Assembly: GCA_964352905.1 (NCBI GenBank)
Contig: CAYGTS010000054.1
Span: 1-15,799 of the forward strand
Direction: 5' to 3'
Source of the DNA: CAYGTS01 sp964352905
GTDB taxonomy: Bacteria > Pseudomonadota > Gammaproteobacteria > JAHCLG01
Length of the DNA: 15,799 bases
Shown piece by piece: positions 1-7,567 of this stretch. The notes under the pieces were generated by a model. It worked only from the letters and a program-made list of their open reading frames with translations, was not told the DNA's origin and searched no databases. Numbering within the stretch: the stretch's first letter is position 1; each line of letters starts with the position of its first letter. The position numbers and the translations under genes are program-made.

Positions 1-19
1 GTGTTTTTAATGTGAGATT

Positions 20-54
20 GCCCAAATATGGCTGTTCCTCGCTACACCGGGAAT
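20..54 (-). repeat. Degenerate relative of the 178-bp MITE
   Basis: Read on the minus strand, this stretch carries the blocks GTAGCG, GGAAC and CCATATTTGGGC in the same order and spacing as the first 40 bases of the complete MITE copies (10390-10567, 12868-13045) and the partial copy at 15746. A 3-base difference lies near its CATTCCC end. It sits directly after the glycosyltransferase stop codon. The rest of the element, if any, would lie beyond the left edge. It is either an old decayed copy or a member of a sister repeat family. Confidence 0.55.
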
Positions 55-61
55 GGCTGGT

Positions 62-1468
62 TTAAGGGTGCGGATGCTTCGCTGTAAATAAACGCATACC
101 AAAAATCTTGATTTGCGAAAAAAGGTATTTAAAAATACCAATGGTTTCACAGCACAGTAAATACTGACGAAAACCTAAAAATTCTAAAAATACAAACAAA
201 AACATTTTTACTAAGTCAGCAAAATTATAATATTTTTTAAATGACATGATATTCATAGCTAAGGTTGCCATGGTTAAAAAGGCTTGAAAGCCAACCGTTA
301 ACAACAAGAAAATCAGTGCTGATTTATAATCAAAAAAACCTAAGAACAGGCTAATGATAATCAAAACATACGTTGTTAACTCAATAATGGGACTTAAACC
401 ATCAGCAAGTAGATAAAATGGATAGGTAAAAAGCCCGGTAATGCCGTATCTTGGGTTGAATAGCATGTTAAGATGTCTACAAAAACTAATCATGATGCCA
501 CGTTGCCAAGTAATGCGTTGTTTCCCGAATTCTCGGAAGGTATCGGGAACTAAAGTCCAGGTAATAGCAGAAGGTGTGAATAAAATTTGGTAAGGATGTT
601 TTTTTTGGCGCATGTATTCGTGTAACATAACAATAATTTCGGTATCTTGTGCAGGGTTGTCGTTGGCAAAGCCACCGATATTCATCACTGATTCATGTTC
701 AAACAAGGTGCAAGTACCTGAAAATGACATGGCGCCCTTAAAGGCATTCCATCCCGTTCGCACGAATAAAAATGTACGAATATATTCTGAACTTTGTATA
801 TTAGTAACGTACTTATCTTTTAATTTTGTGCTTTTAATAAAGCCATTTTCATAATGGCAATTATTTAAAATATAAACACCACCACCAACGGCGATAACAT
901 GTTTATTAATTAACATGGTATACATAAGACGTGTAATGGTATCGATTTCAACCATGCTATCTGCATCCAAGGTCATAAAAAACGGTGTTTGTGCGGCATT
1001 AACGCCAACATTAAGCGCATCACCGGTGCGACCATTCTCTTTATCAATCACTAATAAATTAGGATAAATTCGTGAACGATAAACTTTTTTAACTTTTTGA
1101 GTTGGAATGACTGTGCGTATCAAATAATCTTCTTCATGCATGTCATAGTGTTTTATTAAAAGATCTAAGGTAGTATCGGTTGATCCATCATTCACGGCAA
1201 TGACTTTAACATTTTTATAACTGCTGTTAAGAACGCTTTGCACGCAATTCAAGACGTTTTCTTCTTCGTTATAGGTAGGGATCACCACGGTAATGGGAAT
1301 GGCATTGTCAGTCAGAGAGGAGTTAAAGGTTTCACCTAATGTAAACTCATAATAATCCCTGATCAATACCATTGGAATTGAAGTCAAGAGTAGCACCATA
1401 TAAATGATACTGATCACTAGAAAATACCACAAAATAACCTGGTTAATATTAAAAATAACTTGTTCCAT
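62..1468 (-). CDS. Family-2 glycosyltransferase, multispanning, exopolysaccharide synthase type
   Basis: This 468-residue inner-membrane protein is a probable processive sugar polymerase using nucleotide sugars on the cytoplasmic side. One membrane segment lies at about 10-36. The GT-A fold follows: VVIPTYNEEE (61-70), the nucleotide-binding VNDGSTD (92-98) and the metal-binding DAD (168-170). The candidate catalytic base is D275 in AQDTE, where relatives usually have a (T/G)ED motif. The acceptor-site motif is QRITW (317-321), with threonine where QxxRW expects arginine. Three or four hydrophobic segments occupy about 345-450. The length and layout resemble PgaC/YaiP-type enzymes. It is the last gene of the operon, starting 2 bases after the HEAT gene stop, so translation is probably coupled. 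The polysaccharide is not identifiable from sequence. Family call is firm; synthase role is inferred. Confidence 0.85.
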   Translation of the reverse strand: MEQVIFNINQVILWYFLVISIIYMVLLLTSIPMVLIRDYYEFTLGETFNSSLTDNAIPITVVIPTYNEEENVLNCVQSVLNSSYKNVKVIAVNDGSTDTTLDLLIKHYDMHEEDYLIRTVIPTQKVKKVYRSRIYPNLLVIDKENGRTGDALNVGVNAAQTPFFMTLDADSMVEIDTITRLMYTMLINKHVIAVGGGVYILNNCHYENGFIKSTKLKDKYVTNIQSSEYIRTFLFVRTGWNAFKGAMSFSGTCTLFEHESVMNIGGFANDNPAQDTEIIVMLHEYMRQKKHPYQILFTPSAITWTLVPDTFREFGKQRITWQRGIMISFCRHLNMLFNPRYGITGLFTYPFYLLADGLSPIIELTTYVLIIISLFLGFFDYKSALIFLLLTVGFQAFLTMATLAMNIMSFKKYYNFADLVKMFLFVFLEFLGFRQYLLCCETIGIFKYLFSQIKIFGMRLFTAKHPHP

Positions 1469-1470
1469 GA

Positions 1471-2478
1471 CTATAAATCCTGTGGTTTACTACTGCCTCT
1501 ATCAGGGAATTTTTCAGCATATAATGTATCAATTCTTGCTTGTTCAACGCGTAAAATCTTTAAGGCATTTTGAGCATTTACTCGCACCCACCAGGATTTA
1601 TCGGTTAACAAAGGTATTATTCTATCCATCGTTGCGGCAGCTTTTAGCTGTGCTAAAATTTGTATTGCGACAACTTTAACTTCCCAGGCTTTATTCGTTA
1701 AAAATTTTGCGATAATCCCGATCACATTAGTACCTTCGGTATAGGCAATAAAGCGAATTGCTGAAACGGCAAGTTCAACATTATCTGAGAGCGCGTCCTG
1801 ATAAGCATATTCAATCAATTGTACGGGTTTATAAACTAATAAGATACGATAGCAAATAGCCCTTGTATAGGGATCTTTTTCTGTTCTTAAGCGTTGAATG
1901 ATATATTTTTTTGTATTATCTTCTAATGAACGAAAAACACTTAAATAAAATTCGTAGGCTTTACGCCGTCGTGCAGTCATTAAATCAATTAAAAAGTTGC
2001 ACAAGCGTGAGGTAGGAACATAACGAACTGCACTACAAGTTTCAGCAACAATAAAACTTGAACGATCATTGAGCAATTTTTCAAGATATTTTTCATCATC
2101 AAAAGAGGCATAAATATTGAACGCTTTGGCTGCTAAGCAACGTGAAATCCAGAATTTACTTAGCGCTTTTTTCCTTGCCATAGGCAATAAATATTTTAAA
2201 ATAATAATTTTCCTTATTTTTTCTGCCGATTCAGGCAGTTTGTTTTCAAAAACCAAGCCATGGATCAGCACGTAAAGATTTTCCCATTCTTTTTTGAATA
2301 CCCAGTTTTCTTTATGATATAAAATGTAGCGTTGCAGCAGGGCAATATGTTGGTTACGAGCCTTGCGATAAGCTTGGGTCGTAACATAGAGAATGAAAGT
2401 GGTTACTATGATAAGGATAATAAGCGCATATTCTATATATGCTATATGAAGGAAAAAATCATATCGACCTGACAGCAT
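1471..2478 (-). CDS. Membrane-anchored HEAT-repeat protein of the polysaccharide operon
   Basis: This 335-residue protein has one N-terminal membrane segment (about 13-34, IAYIEYALIILIIVTTFILY) followed by a basic stretch, suggesting a cytoplasmic body. From about 110 to 315 it is built of paired helices with HEAT/Armadillo character, clearest in the repeats near NKAWEVKVVAIQILAQLKA and DKSWWVRVNAQNALKIL. No catalytic motif is visible. HEAT arrays are protein-binding scaffolds. Its position between the TPR-barrel gene (13-base gap) and the glycosyltransferase (2-base gap) suggests it docks to or regulates the synthase; this is inference. The C-terminal tail (about 316-335) is hydrophilic. Confidence 0.75.
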   Translation of the reverse strand: MLSGRYDFFLHIAYIEYALIILIIVTTFILYVTTQAYRKARNQHIALLQRYILYHKENWVFKKEWENLYVLIHGLVFENKLPESAEKIRKIIILKYLLPMARKKALSKFWISRCLAAKAFNIYASFDDEKYLEKLLNDRSSFIVAETCSAVRYVPTSRLCNFLIDLMTARRRKAYEFYLSVFRSLEDNTKKYIIQRLRTEKDPYTRAICYRILLVYKPVQLIEYAYQDALSDNVELAVSAIRFIAYTEGTNVIGIIAKFLTNKAWEVKVVAIQILAQLKAAATMDRIIPLLTDKSWWVRVNAQNALKILRVEQARIDTLYAEKFPDRGSSKPQDL

Positions 2479-2491
2479 TTTCTTTTTCTCA

Positions 2492-3994
2492 CTAAAAATA
2501 TTTAGTTATAGAGGCAAACAACATTACTTTTTTCCGCATTAATCCTGATGGGAAAATCTCATGCATATAACCTGTTCCTAGGGATGCAAATAAGCGTTTT
2601 GTTACAGGGAATTGATAACTACCAAATATATTCCATGCTTTAATAATGACGAAACCTTGTGCATTTAAGTCTAATAAATCAGGTGTGCTGCCGTAGCCTG
2701 CTGATAATGCTAAATAATGGTTAGGCAGTGAAAAATAATAACGGTACGTTCCTACTAAATAAGCCACAGTTGGGGAGGTTTTAGAAGTAAAAACAGTGGG
2801 TTTTACCGCGAACCAATGTTGGCCAAAAAATTTACTAAACCAGATGTCATAAGCCCAGAGATCTTTGCCCACAATATCGCGATACTTAGCACCAAGTGAT
2901 ACTAACACCTCTTGCGGTAAAGATAGATTTGCCATGATGCCGGCAAAATGTCGTGGGTATAACGTTGATTTAGAGTAATTATAATTAAGATGAAAGTAAA
3001 GGTAACGATTTATTTTGGGATACAGTTCTGCATAAAATTGGTAGCCATTTTGATTGCCACGTATGCTTTGATTTGCACCAACAAAGTAATCAATTTTTTT
3101 TTCTTTTCTACCATAAAAAATATTATTATAAAACCAAGTTTGTTTTAAATTTCTATCTTTCACCATAACCGGCAACGTGTTCAGGCTAATCATATTTTGA
3201 TCAGTAAGATCGGACTCTGGAAAATTATGTTGGCGTGTGGGCAAAAGTTCAAGTTCTGTATTTCTTTTAAGAGGTGGTTTTTCAGAGGAGGCTATTGCTG
3301 ATGAAGGTTGTTTTTTTATAGATTTATTATTGGCAGCGATAAGGATTTTTAGATTTTCTTGATCAGGAATATCATTAGTTAAGGTTGATAGTATATCAAA
3401 TGTTTTTTGCGCGGCTTTATAATTTCCTATATCAATATAAATTAATAATTGTTGATATAATAAATCAGTTTGCTTGGGATCATAGGCTAAACCAATTTTT
3501 ATTTCAGATAACGCATTCTTATAATTTCCGAGTGATAACTGCAACTCAATAACCTGCATTCTGAGAAGGTTAGATTTTGGCTGTTGCTTTAATAACTTAT
3601 TCAGCGCTATTAATTTTTTTTTGGTGCTAGCAATTAACTGATTAAGTTTGCTTTCTAGTTTTAAATAGTCATTATTACTTGAATCACGATGTCGTAATTG
3701 TTTAATCGTATCTAATGCGATTTTATAGCGATTAATATTCATATAAACAACCGCTTTCTGATAAAGCAATGCGGGATCATTAGGGTGAATAGCTAATTCT
3801 TTTTTAAGGTTAGTTAGTGTTTCTTTCAAACTGGGGGCATTGAGATAATAAAACATTTTGCCCAGTTTTCTGGCGGTAGGATTAAAAAAGTTTGTTAGCG
3901 CAGCGTTTGGTGCAGCATAAAGCGTGCAAAAAGTCAGCAGCAGCACTAATGATATGAATTTGATAGTAGAACTTGTTACAGTTGCAACGTTCAC
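2492..3994 (-). CDS. Secreted TPR protein with C-terminal YaiO-like outer-membrane beta-barrel
   Basis: This 500-residue envelope protein has a Sec signal peptide (1 to about 28; hydrophobic core ISLVLLLTFCTLY, then AAPNAA). TPR-like helical repeats occupy about 55-235, a low-complexity linker about 235-285, and an aromatic-rich, strand-alternating domain about 288-500. The domain contains SAGYGSTPD, as in the YaiO barrel family, and the chain ends in phenylalanine (ITKYF), typical of barrels inserted by the BAM machinery. In polysaccharide export, TPR-plus-barrel proteins (the PgaA and AlgK/AlgE logic) guide polymer through the outer membrane; that role is inferred. E. coli yaiO lies beside the glycosyltransferase gene yaiP, a comparable pairing. 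The start is GTG: AAGGA lies 6 bases upstream, and no ATG, GTG or TTG is seen in frame just above it. Confidence 0.8.
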   Translation of the reverse strand: MNVATVTSSTIKFISLVLLLTFCTLYAAPNAALTNFFNPTARKLGKMFYYLNAPSLKETLTNLKKELAIHPNDPALLYQKAVVYMNINRYKIALDTIKQLRHRDSSNNDYLKLESKLNQLIASTKKKLIALNKLLKQQPKSNLLRMQVIELQLSLGNYKNALSEIKIGLAYDPKQTDLLYQQLLIYIDIGNYKAAQKTFDILSTLTNDIPDQENLKILIAANNKSIKKQPSSAIASSEKPPLKRNTELELLPTRQHNFPESDLTDQNMISLNTLPVMVKDRNLKQTWFYNNIFYGRKEKKIDYFVGANQSIRGNQNGYQFYAELYPKINRYLYFHLNYNYSKSTLYPRHFAGIMANLSLPQEVLVSLGAKYRDIVGKDLWAYDIWFSKFFGQHWFAVKPTVFTSKTSPTVAYLVGTYRYYFSLPNHYLALSAGYGSTPDLLDLNAQGFVIIKAWNIFGSYQFPVTKRLFASLGTGYMHEIFPSGLMRKKVMLFASITKYF

Positions 3995-4000
3995 ACGCCA

Positions 4001-4005
4001 TCCTT
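4001..4005 (-). promoter_or_regulatory. Ribosome binding site that fixes the GTG start of the TPR-barrel gene
   Basis: On the minus strand AAGGA is followed by 6 bases and then GTG (3994-3992). A nearby ATG overlapping this site is in another frame. The GTG start gives a complete signal peptide. Confidence 0.6.
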
Positions 4006-4059
4006 GGTTAAAGTCAAAATATGCACATTCCCGTCTGCAGGGTGAGTAATTACTTGAAT

Positions 4060-4088
4060 AGTCTATCTAATTCTACGCCCCACCACAA
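4060..4088 (-). promoter_or_regulatory. Candidate sigma-70 promoter for the polysaccharide operon
   Basis: On the minus strand TTGTGG (4088-4083) and TAGACT (4065-4060) are 17 bases apart, about 65 bases before the GTG start. The boxes are only moderate matches, and no other promoter in this 196-base divergent region looks better for the leftward operon. Confidence 0.35.
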
Positions 4089-4131
4089 TTGTATTTATTC
4101 CGCCATAGTAATTCTCGTCGTACAAACAGCC

Positions 4132-4159
4132 TTGCAGGCCAAGACTTGCCAGCTATACT
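4132..4159 (+). promoter_or_regulatory. Candidate sigma-70 promoter for the sugar dehydrogenase–epimerase pair
   Basis: TTGCAG (4132-4137) and TATACT (4154-4159) are 16 bases apart. The start codon at 4191 follows about 31 bases after the -10 box, with GGGAA at 4181-4185 as ribosome binding site. It fires away from the leftward operon, so the two units may share control in one divergent region. Confidence 0.5.
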
Positions 4160-4190
4160 TAAAAGACAAATGCAAAAATAGGGAAATACA

Positions 4191-5489
4191 ATGTCGCAAC
4201 AGCATGTTATCTCTGTTACAGGATTAGGCTATGTTGGCCTGGCGGTGGCTACGGCTTTTGCTAAGCATTATAACGTTATTGCTTATGATATTAATGCAAC
4301 ACGTGTAGCACAGCTTAAACAGGGCTTAGATACTAATAAAGAAGTTGCTAAGTCGGATATGCAGGCTACTAGTTTACATTATGTTAATAATGTAGAAGTA
4401 CTTAAAGAGGCTAATTTTCATATTGTGGCAGTGCCAACGCTAATTAATACCAATAGGCAACCTGATTTAAGTGCGCTGATCAAGGCTTCGACTGCACTTG
4501 GTAATATCATTAAGAAAGGTGATACGGTTGTGTATGAATCGAGTGTGTATATTGGTGCAACAGAAGAAATTTGCATACCTGCACTGGAAAAATCTTCTGG
4601 TTTAACGTGTGGCCGTGATTTTTATGTGGGGTTTTCGCCCGAGAGAATTAATCCTGCCGATAAAGTACATGATTTTAGCCATATTACTAAAATTGTTGCG
4701 GGATTTAATCAAGCGTCATTAACGATTATTGCTGGCGTTTATCAAAAAGTTATAACCGCAGAATTATTTCTTGCTTCTAGTATTCGTGTTGCAGAAGCAA
4801 CTAAAATAATAGAGAATACTCAAAGAGATATTAATATTGGTTATCTCAACGAAATGGCGTTGCTATTGCACAAGTTGAATATGGATAGTCGAGAAGTGTT
4901 AGCTGCTATGAAAACTAAATGGAATGCCTTAAATTTTACACCTGGCCTAGTTGGCGGTCATTGTATTAACAACAATGCGTTTTATTTACTGTACCAAGGC
5001 CAGCAAGCCCACTACATACCAGAAATCATTGCTGCCAGTCGTAAAACAAATGAATATATCCCCCGTTATATTGCACAGCAAACCATGCAACAATTGCAGC
5101 AGCAAGGTAAGCCCATTGCTGGTGCAAAAATTGCGATATTGGGTTTTTCCTTTAAAGAAAACTATGCAGGCTTCCAAGACATTGGTAGCGATAATAAAGC
5201 GGTGATTATTTATGACGAATTGATCAAAAATAATGCGACAGTCTTGATCCATGATCCTTTTTTAGAAGCTAATCACACTAAAGAGGTGCAAGGGATTGAG
5301 TTTGTTACTTGGCAACAATTAAACAATCTCGATGCCATTATTATTACAGTTGCACACCAATTTTATAAAGAATTATCAAAACAACAAGTAACTAGTATCT
5401 TGTCACAGGATGGATTAATTTTCGATATTAAACATATTATTAATCCTGCTGATTTTTTAAATACTAACATCACAATTTGGAGTTTATGA
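4191..5489 (+). CDS. UDP-sugar 6-dehydrogenase-like protein (WbpA/TviB type) with altered active site
   Basis: This 432-residue protein has the three-part fold of the UDP-glucose/UDP-GlcNAc 6-dehydrogenase family, which oxidises C6 of a UDP-sugar with two NAD+. Visible are GLGYVG (11-16, NAD binding), YESSVYIGATEE (115-126), GFSPERINPADK (147-158), AEATKIIENTQRD (201-213) with the conserved lysine 205 and asparagine 209, and GGHC with catalytic cysteine 258. Three usually conserved positions differ: FTPG instead of FRPG (arginine lost at 250), GHCINNNAFY instead of GHCIGVDPYY (aspartate to asparagine at 262), and KENYAGFQD where KENxxDxRN is expected (substrate arginine missing). Similarity is closer to TviB/WbpA than to Ugd. 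It may use an unusual substrate or be weakened. The epimerase gene starts 1 base after its stop. Confidence 0.8.
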   Translation: MSQQHVISVTGLGYVGLAVATAFAKHYNVIAYDINATRVAQLKQGLDTNKEVAKSDMQATSLHYVNNVEVLKEANFHIVAVPTLINTNRQPDLSALIKASTALGNIIKKGDTVVYESSVYIGATEEICIPALEKSSGLTCGRDFYVGFSPERINPADKVHDFSHITKIVAGFNQASLTIIAGVYQKVITAELFLASSIRVAEATKIIENTQRDINIGYLNEMALLLHKLNMDSREVLAAMKTKWNALNFTPGLVGGHCINNNAFYLLYQGQQAHYIPEIIAASRKTNEYIPRYIAQQTMQQLQQQGKPIAGAKIAILGFSFKENYAGFQDIGSDNKAVIIYDELIKNNATVLIHDPFLEANHTKEVQGIEFVTWQQLNNLDAIIITVAHQFYKELSKQQVTSILSQDGLIFDIKHIINPADFLNTNITIWSL

Positions 5490-5490
5490 T

Positions 5491-6465
5491 ATGCGCATAT
5501 TTATCACGGGTGGATGTGGATTTATTGGTTCAAATATGGCCGCATTTCATATAGAAAAGGGCGATGAAGTGCTTGTCATTGATAATTTAAGTACGGGTAA
5601 AGCGATTAATATTGAGCACTTACAAAGCAATTCCAAGTTTAAATTTGTTAAAGCGGATTTACTCACTTGGTCAGATTTAGAAGAAAGCATTCGTTGGGCT
5701 GATCGTGTTTATCACTTTGCTGCAGCGGTGGGCGTTTTTTACGTATTATCCAATCCAGTAGAAGTGCTGCGTGCCAATATTGGTGGCACAGCCCGTGTGT
5801 TGGATGCATTGAGCAACGTTGAAAATCCACCCTTATCGATTATTGCCTCCTCTTCTTCGGTGTATGGTTATAGCGATAAATCCTTACTAAAAGAGGCAGA
5901 TCCATTAATGCTGGCACCATCAACTAATGTTTACGCAACCTATGCGGCAAGCAAATTGGCCAATGAATCGCAAAGCCTTGCGTATTATCACGAATACGGC
6001 ATTCCTATTATTTTGCCACGCATGTTTAATGTCGTTGGGTTACGCCAAACAGGGCGGTATGGCATGGTAGTGCCGCGCTTTGTTGAACAAGCTTGTAGCG
6101 AACAACCGTTTACTGTTTATGGTGATGGTACGCAAACCCGCTCATTTTGCAATGTTAATGATGTTGTGGTAGCGCTTGATAAGTTAGCTGAAAACCCTAA
6201 AAGCATCGCGCAGATTGTGAATGTTGGCAATAATGAAGAAGAAATTAGGATTAATGCATTAGCAGAACTTGTTCGTTCACGCGCCCATTCAAAATCAGCC
6301 CTTCAGCATATTCCGTACGAAGAAGTTTATAATAAAGGTTGGAAAGAAGTGACACAAAGAAAGCCTGATTTAAGTAAGCTGTATGAATTAACTGGTTTTA
6401 AAGCACAGTGGTCATTGCAAGATACGGTGGATTTCTTGATTAAAAATTTCCAAGTTGTTCAATAA
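5491..6465 (+). CDS. NAD-dependent nucleotide-sugar epimerase (extended SDR, GalE/TviC-like)
   Basis: This 324-residue protein matches the extended short-chain dehydrogenase family acting on nucleotide sugars. The N-terminal GGCGFIG (7-13) binds NAD, aspartate 31 follows the second strand, SSSS (120-123) supplies the catalytic serine, and YAASK (151-155) is the YxxxK pair. The stretch RMFNVVGLRQTGRYGMVVP (about 177-195) and YGDGTQTRSF (210-219) are typical of UDP-glucose or UDP-N-acetylhexosamine 4-epimerases; the family usually has P where this has L in VGLRQTG. The pairing with a 6-dehydrogenase recalls TviB-TviC, which convert UDP-GlcNAc to UDP-GalNAcA for Vi antigen; by analogy this pair may make a uronic-acid donor for the adjacent synthase. 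Exact substrate is unknown. A terminator begins at its stop codon. Confidence 0.8.
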   Translation: MRIFITGGCGFIGSNMAAFHIEKGDEVLVIDNLSTGKAINIEHLQSNSKFKFVKADLLTWSDLEESIRWADRVYHFAAAVGVFYVLSNPVEVLRANIGGTARVLDALSNVENPPLSIIASSSSVYGYSDKSLLKEADPLMLAPSTNVYATYAASKLANESQSLAYYHEYGIPIILPRMFNVVGLRQTGRYGMVVPRFVEQACSEQPFTVYGDGTQTRSFCNVNDVVVALDKLAENPKSIAQIVNVGNNEEEIRINALAELVRSRAHSKSALQHIPYEEVYNKGWKEVTQRKPDLSKLYELTGFKAQWSLQDTVDFLIKNFQVVQ

Positions 6466-6490
6466 AAAAGCCCTCGGCATGAGGGCTTTT
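6466..6490. terminator. Bidirectional intrinsic terminator between epimerase gene and yccA
   Basis: AAAAGCCCTC (6466-6475) pairs with GAGGGCTTTT (6481-6490) around the 5-base loop GGCAT. The A-tract on the left and T-tract on the right give a U-run in either direction, so it can end both the rightward epimerase transcript and the leftward yccA transcript. Confidence 0.9.
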
Positions 6491-6508
6491 CTGATTAAAA
6501 GAGCTCTG

Positions 6509-7186
6509 TTAATTACGATTACCGCTCATCGCACCCAGGATATTTAACAGATTAACAAACAACATGTAAATATCAAGGTATAACGCGATCGTTGCCATAA
6601 TGTAATTTCTTTCACCGTTATTAATAATGCGGCTAGTATCAAACAAGATCAAACCAGATGCAATTAGAACCACCGCAAATGAAATGGCTAATTGCAAACC
6701 AGGAACGTTGAAGAAAATGCCAGCAATCGAAGCCATGATAGCCAAGAGTAGGCCAATAAACAAAAAACCACCTAAATAGCTAAAGTCTTTTTTACTGACT
6801 AAAGCATAGGCAGAAAGGCCGAAGAAAATAACGCCTGTTGCACCTAAAGCAGTCATTACAATTTCAGCGCCATTAGCAAACGACGCGATATAAAGGTTCA
6901 AAACAGGGCCTAATGTCCAACCGAGAAAGCCGGTAAAGGCAAAAATCGTAACCAAACCCCATGGGCTGTTACGCAGAGCAGAAGTTAATATTAATAATCC
7001 GATATAACCCACTAAAAGCAATAGTGGATGTATTGGCGCTGCATTGGTTGCCATGGCGATACCAGCCATTACTGCACTAAACAATAAAGTGAGACTTAGT
7101 AATAAATAAGTATTACGTAACACTTTATGAGTGGATAATAACGATTCGCTGCGCGCACTGCTAACAACTCTATCTTCGGGACGCAT
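6509..7186 (-). CDS. yccA: YccA, Bax-inhibitor-1 family membrane protein, FtsH modulator
   Basis: This 225-residue inner-membrane protein has about seven hydrophobic segments from residue 25 onward. The N-terminus, DRVVSSARSESLLSTHKVL, is close to E. coli YccA, and TGFLGWTLGPVLN and ATIALYLDIYMLFVNLLNILG are the matching core motifs, with an aspartate in the last loop. YccA is a substrate and inhibitor of the membrane protease FtsH (known for E. coli). I place the start at ATG 7186, with GGAG 9 bases upstream, rather than at an in-frame TTG 15 bases earlier, because it matches the E. coli N-terminus better. The gene stands alone between a terminator and the tRNA-Ser region. Confidence 0.9.
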   Translation of the reverse strand: MRPEDRVVSSARSESLLSTHKVLRNTYLLLSLTLLFSAVMAGIAMATNAAPIHPLLLLVGYIGLLILTSALRNSPWGLVTIFAFTGFLGWTLGPVLNLYIASFANGAEIVMTALGATGVIFFGLSAYALVSKKDFSYLGGFLFIGLLLAIMASIAGIFFNVPGLQLAISFAVVLIASGLILFDTSRIINNGERNYIMATIALYLDIYMLFVNLLNILGAMSGNRN

Positions 7187-7218
7187 GTTAATTGACTCCA
7201 AATTTAGTACCTACTTTA

Positions 7219-7248
7219 AGTATATATGGCTGTTCTGCTATAAATCAA
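7219..7248 (-). promoter_or_regulatory. Candidate sigma-70 promoter of yccA
   Basis: On the minus strand TTGATT (7248-7243) and TATACT (7224-7219) are 18 bases apart, about 33 bases before the ATG. Confidence 0.5.
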
Positions 7249-7400
7249 GTTATTATCATAAAATTGTTATTCACTCAAAATACACGATAAGTGCTTTGCC
7301 TAACACGATTTTTCAGGTATCCTAGGAGGTCAGGATAAAGAGCAGGGATTAGAGCTACTTTATATTTTGAAGATCGGGTTTTAATATTTGAAAATTATGA

Positions 7401-7413
7401 TATTATCCCCCTC
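7401..7413 (+). promoter_or_regulatory. Possible -10 and GC-rich discriminator for tRNA-Ser
   Basis: TATTAT is followed at once by the C-rich CCCCCTCG, the kind of discriminator seen at growth-rate-controlled stable RNA promoters. No good -35 box is seen 16-18 bases upstream, so the call is weak. Confidence 0.3.
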
Positions 7414-7447
7414 GATTTTCTTAACTAGATAAATAGTTATCTGATCT

Positions 7448-7538
7448 GGAGAGATGGCTGAGCGGTTGAAAGCGGCGGTCTTGAAAACCGTTGAGGGGTA
7501 ACCCCCCTCCCAGGGTTCGAATCCCTGTCTCTCCGCCA
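7448..7538 (+). tRNA. tRNA-Ser (anticodon UGA)
   Basis: The acceptor stem GGAGAGA (7448-7454) pairs with TCTCTCC (7528-7534), followed by discriminator G and an encoded CCA. The anticodon loop CTTGAAA (7480-7486) carries TGA at 7482-7484. The long variable arm (GAGGGG…CCCTCC region) marks a class II tRNA, as expected for serine. The T-arm GGGTTCGAATCCC is canonical. It lies only 29 bases before the uvrY start, so tRNA 3' processing and the uvrY leader are tightly linked if they are co-transcribed. Confidence 0.97.
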
Positions 7539-7553
7539 AGTAACCATCGATGT

Positions 7554-7560
7554 TGAGGAA
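7554..7560 (+). promoter_or_regulatory. Ribosome binding site pointing to a TTG start for uvrY
   Basis: GAGGAAG lies 7 bases before TTG 7568. It falls inside the coding region if the upstream ATG at 7550 were the start, and that ATG has no comparable site before it. Confidence 0.6.
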
Positions 7561-7567
7561 GATTACA

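Noticed and set aside
612..854. 80-codon rightward frame inside the glycosyltransferase gene
   Set aside because: Antisense shadow of a well-supported gene, with no family features.
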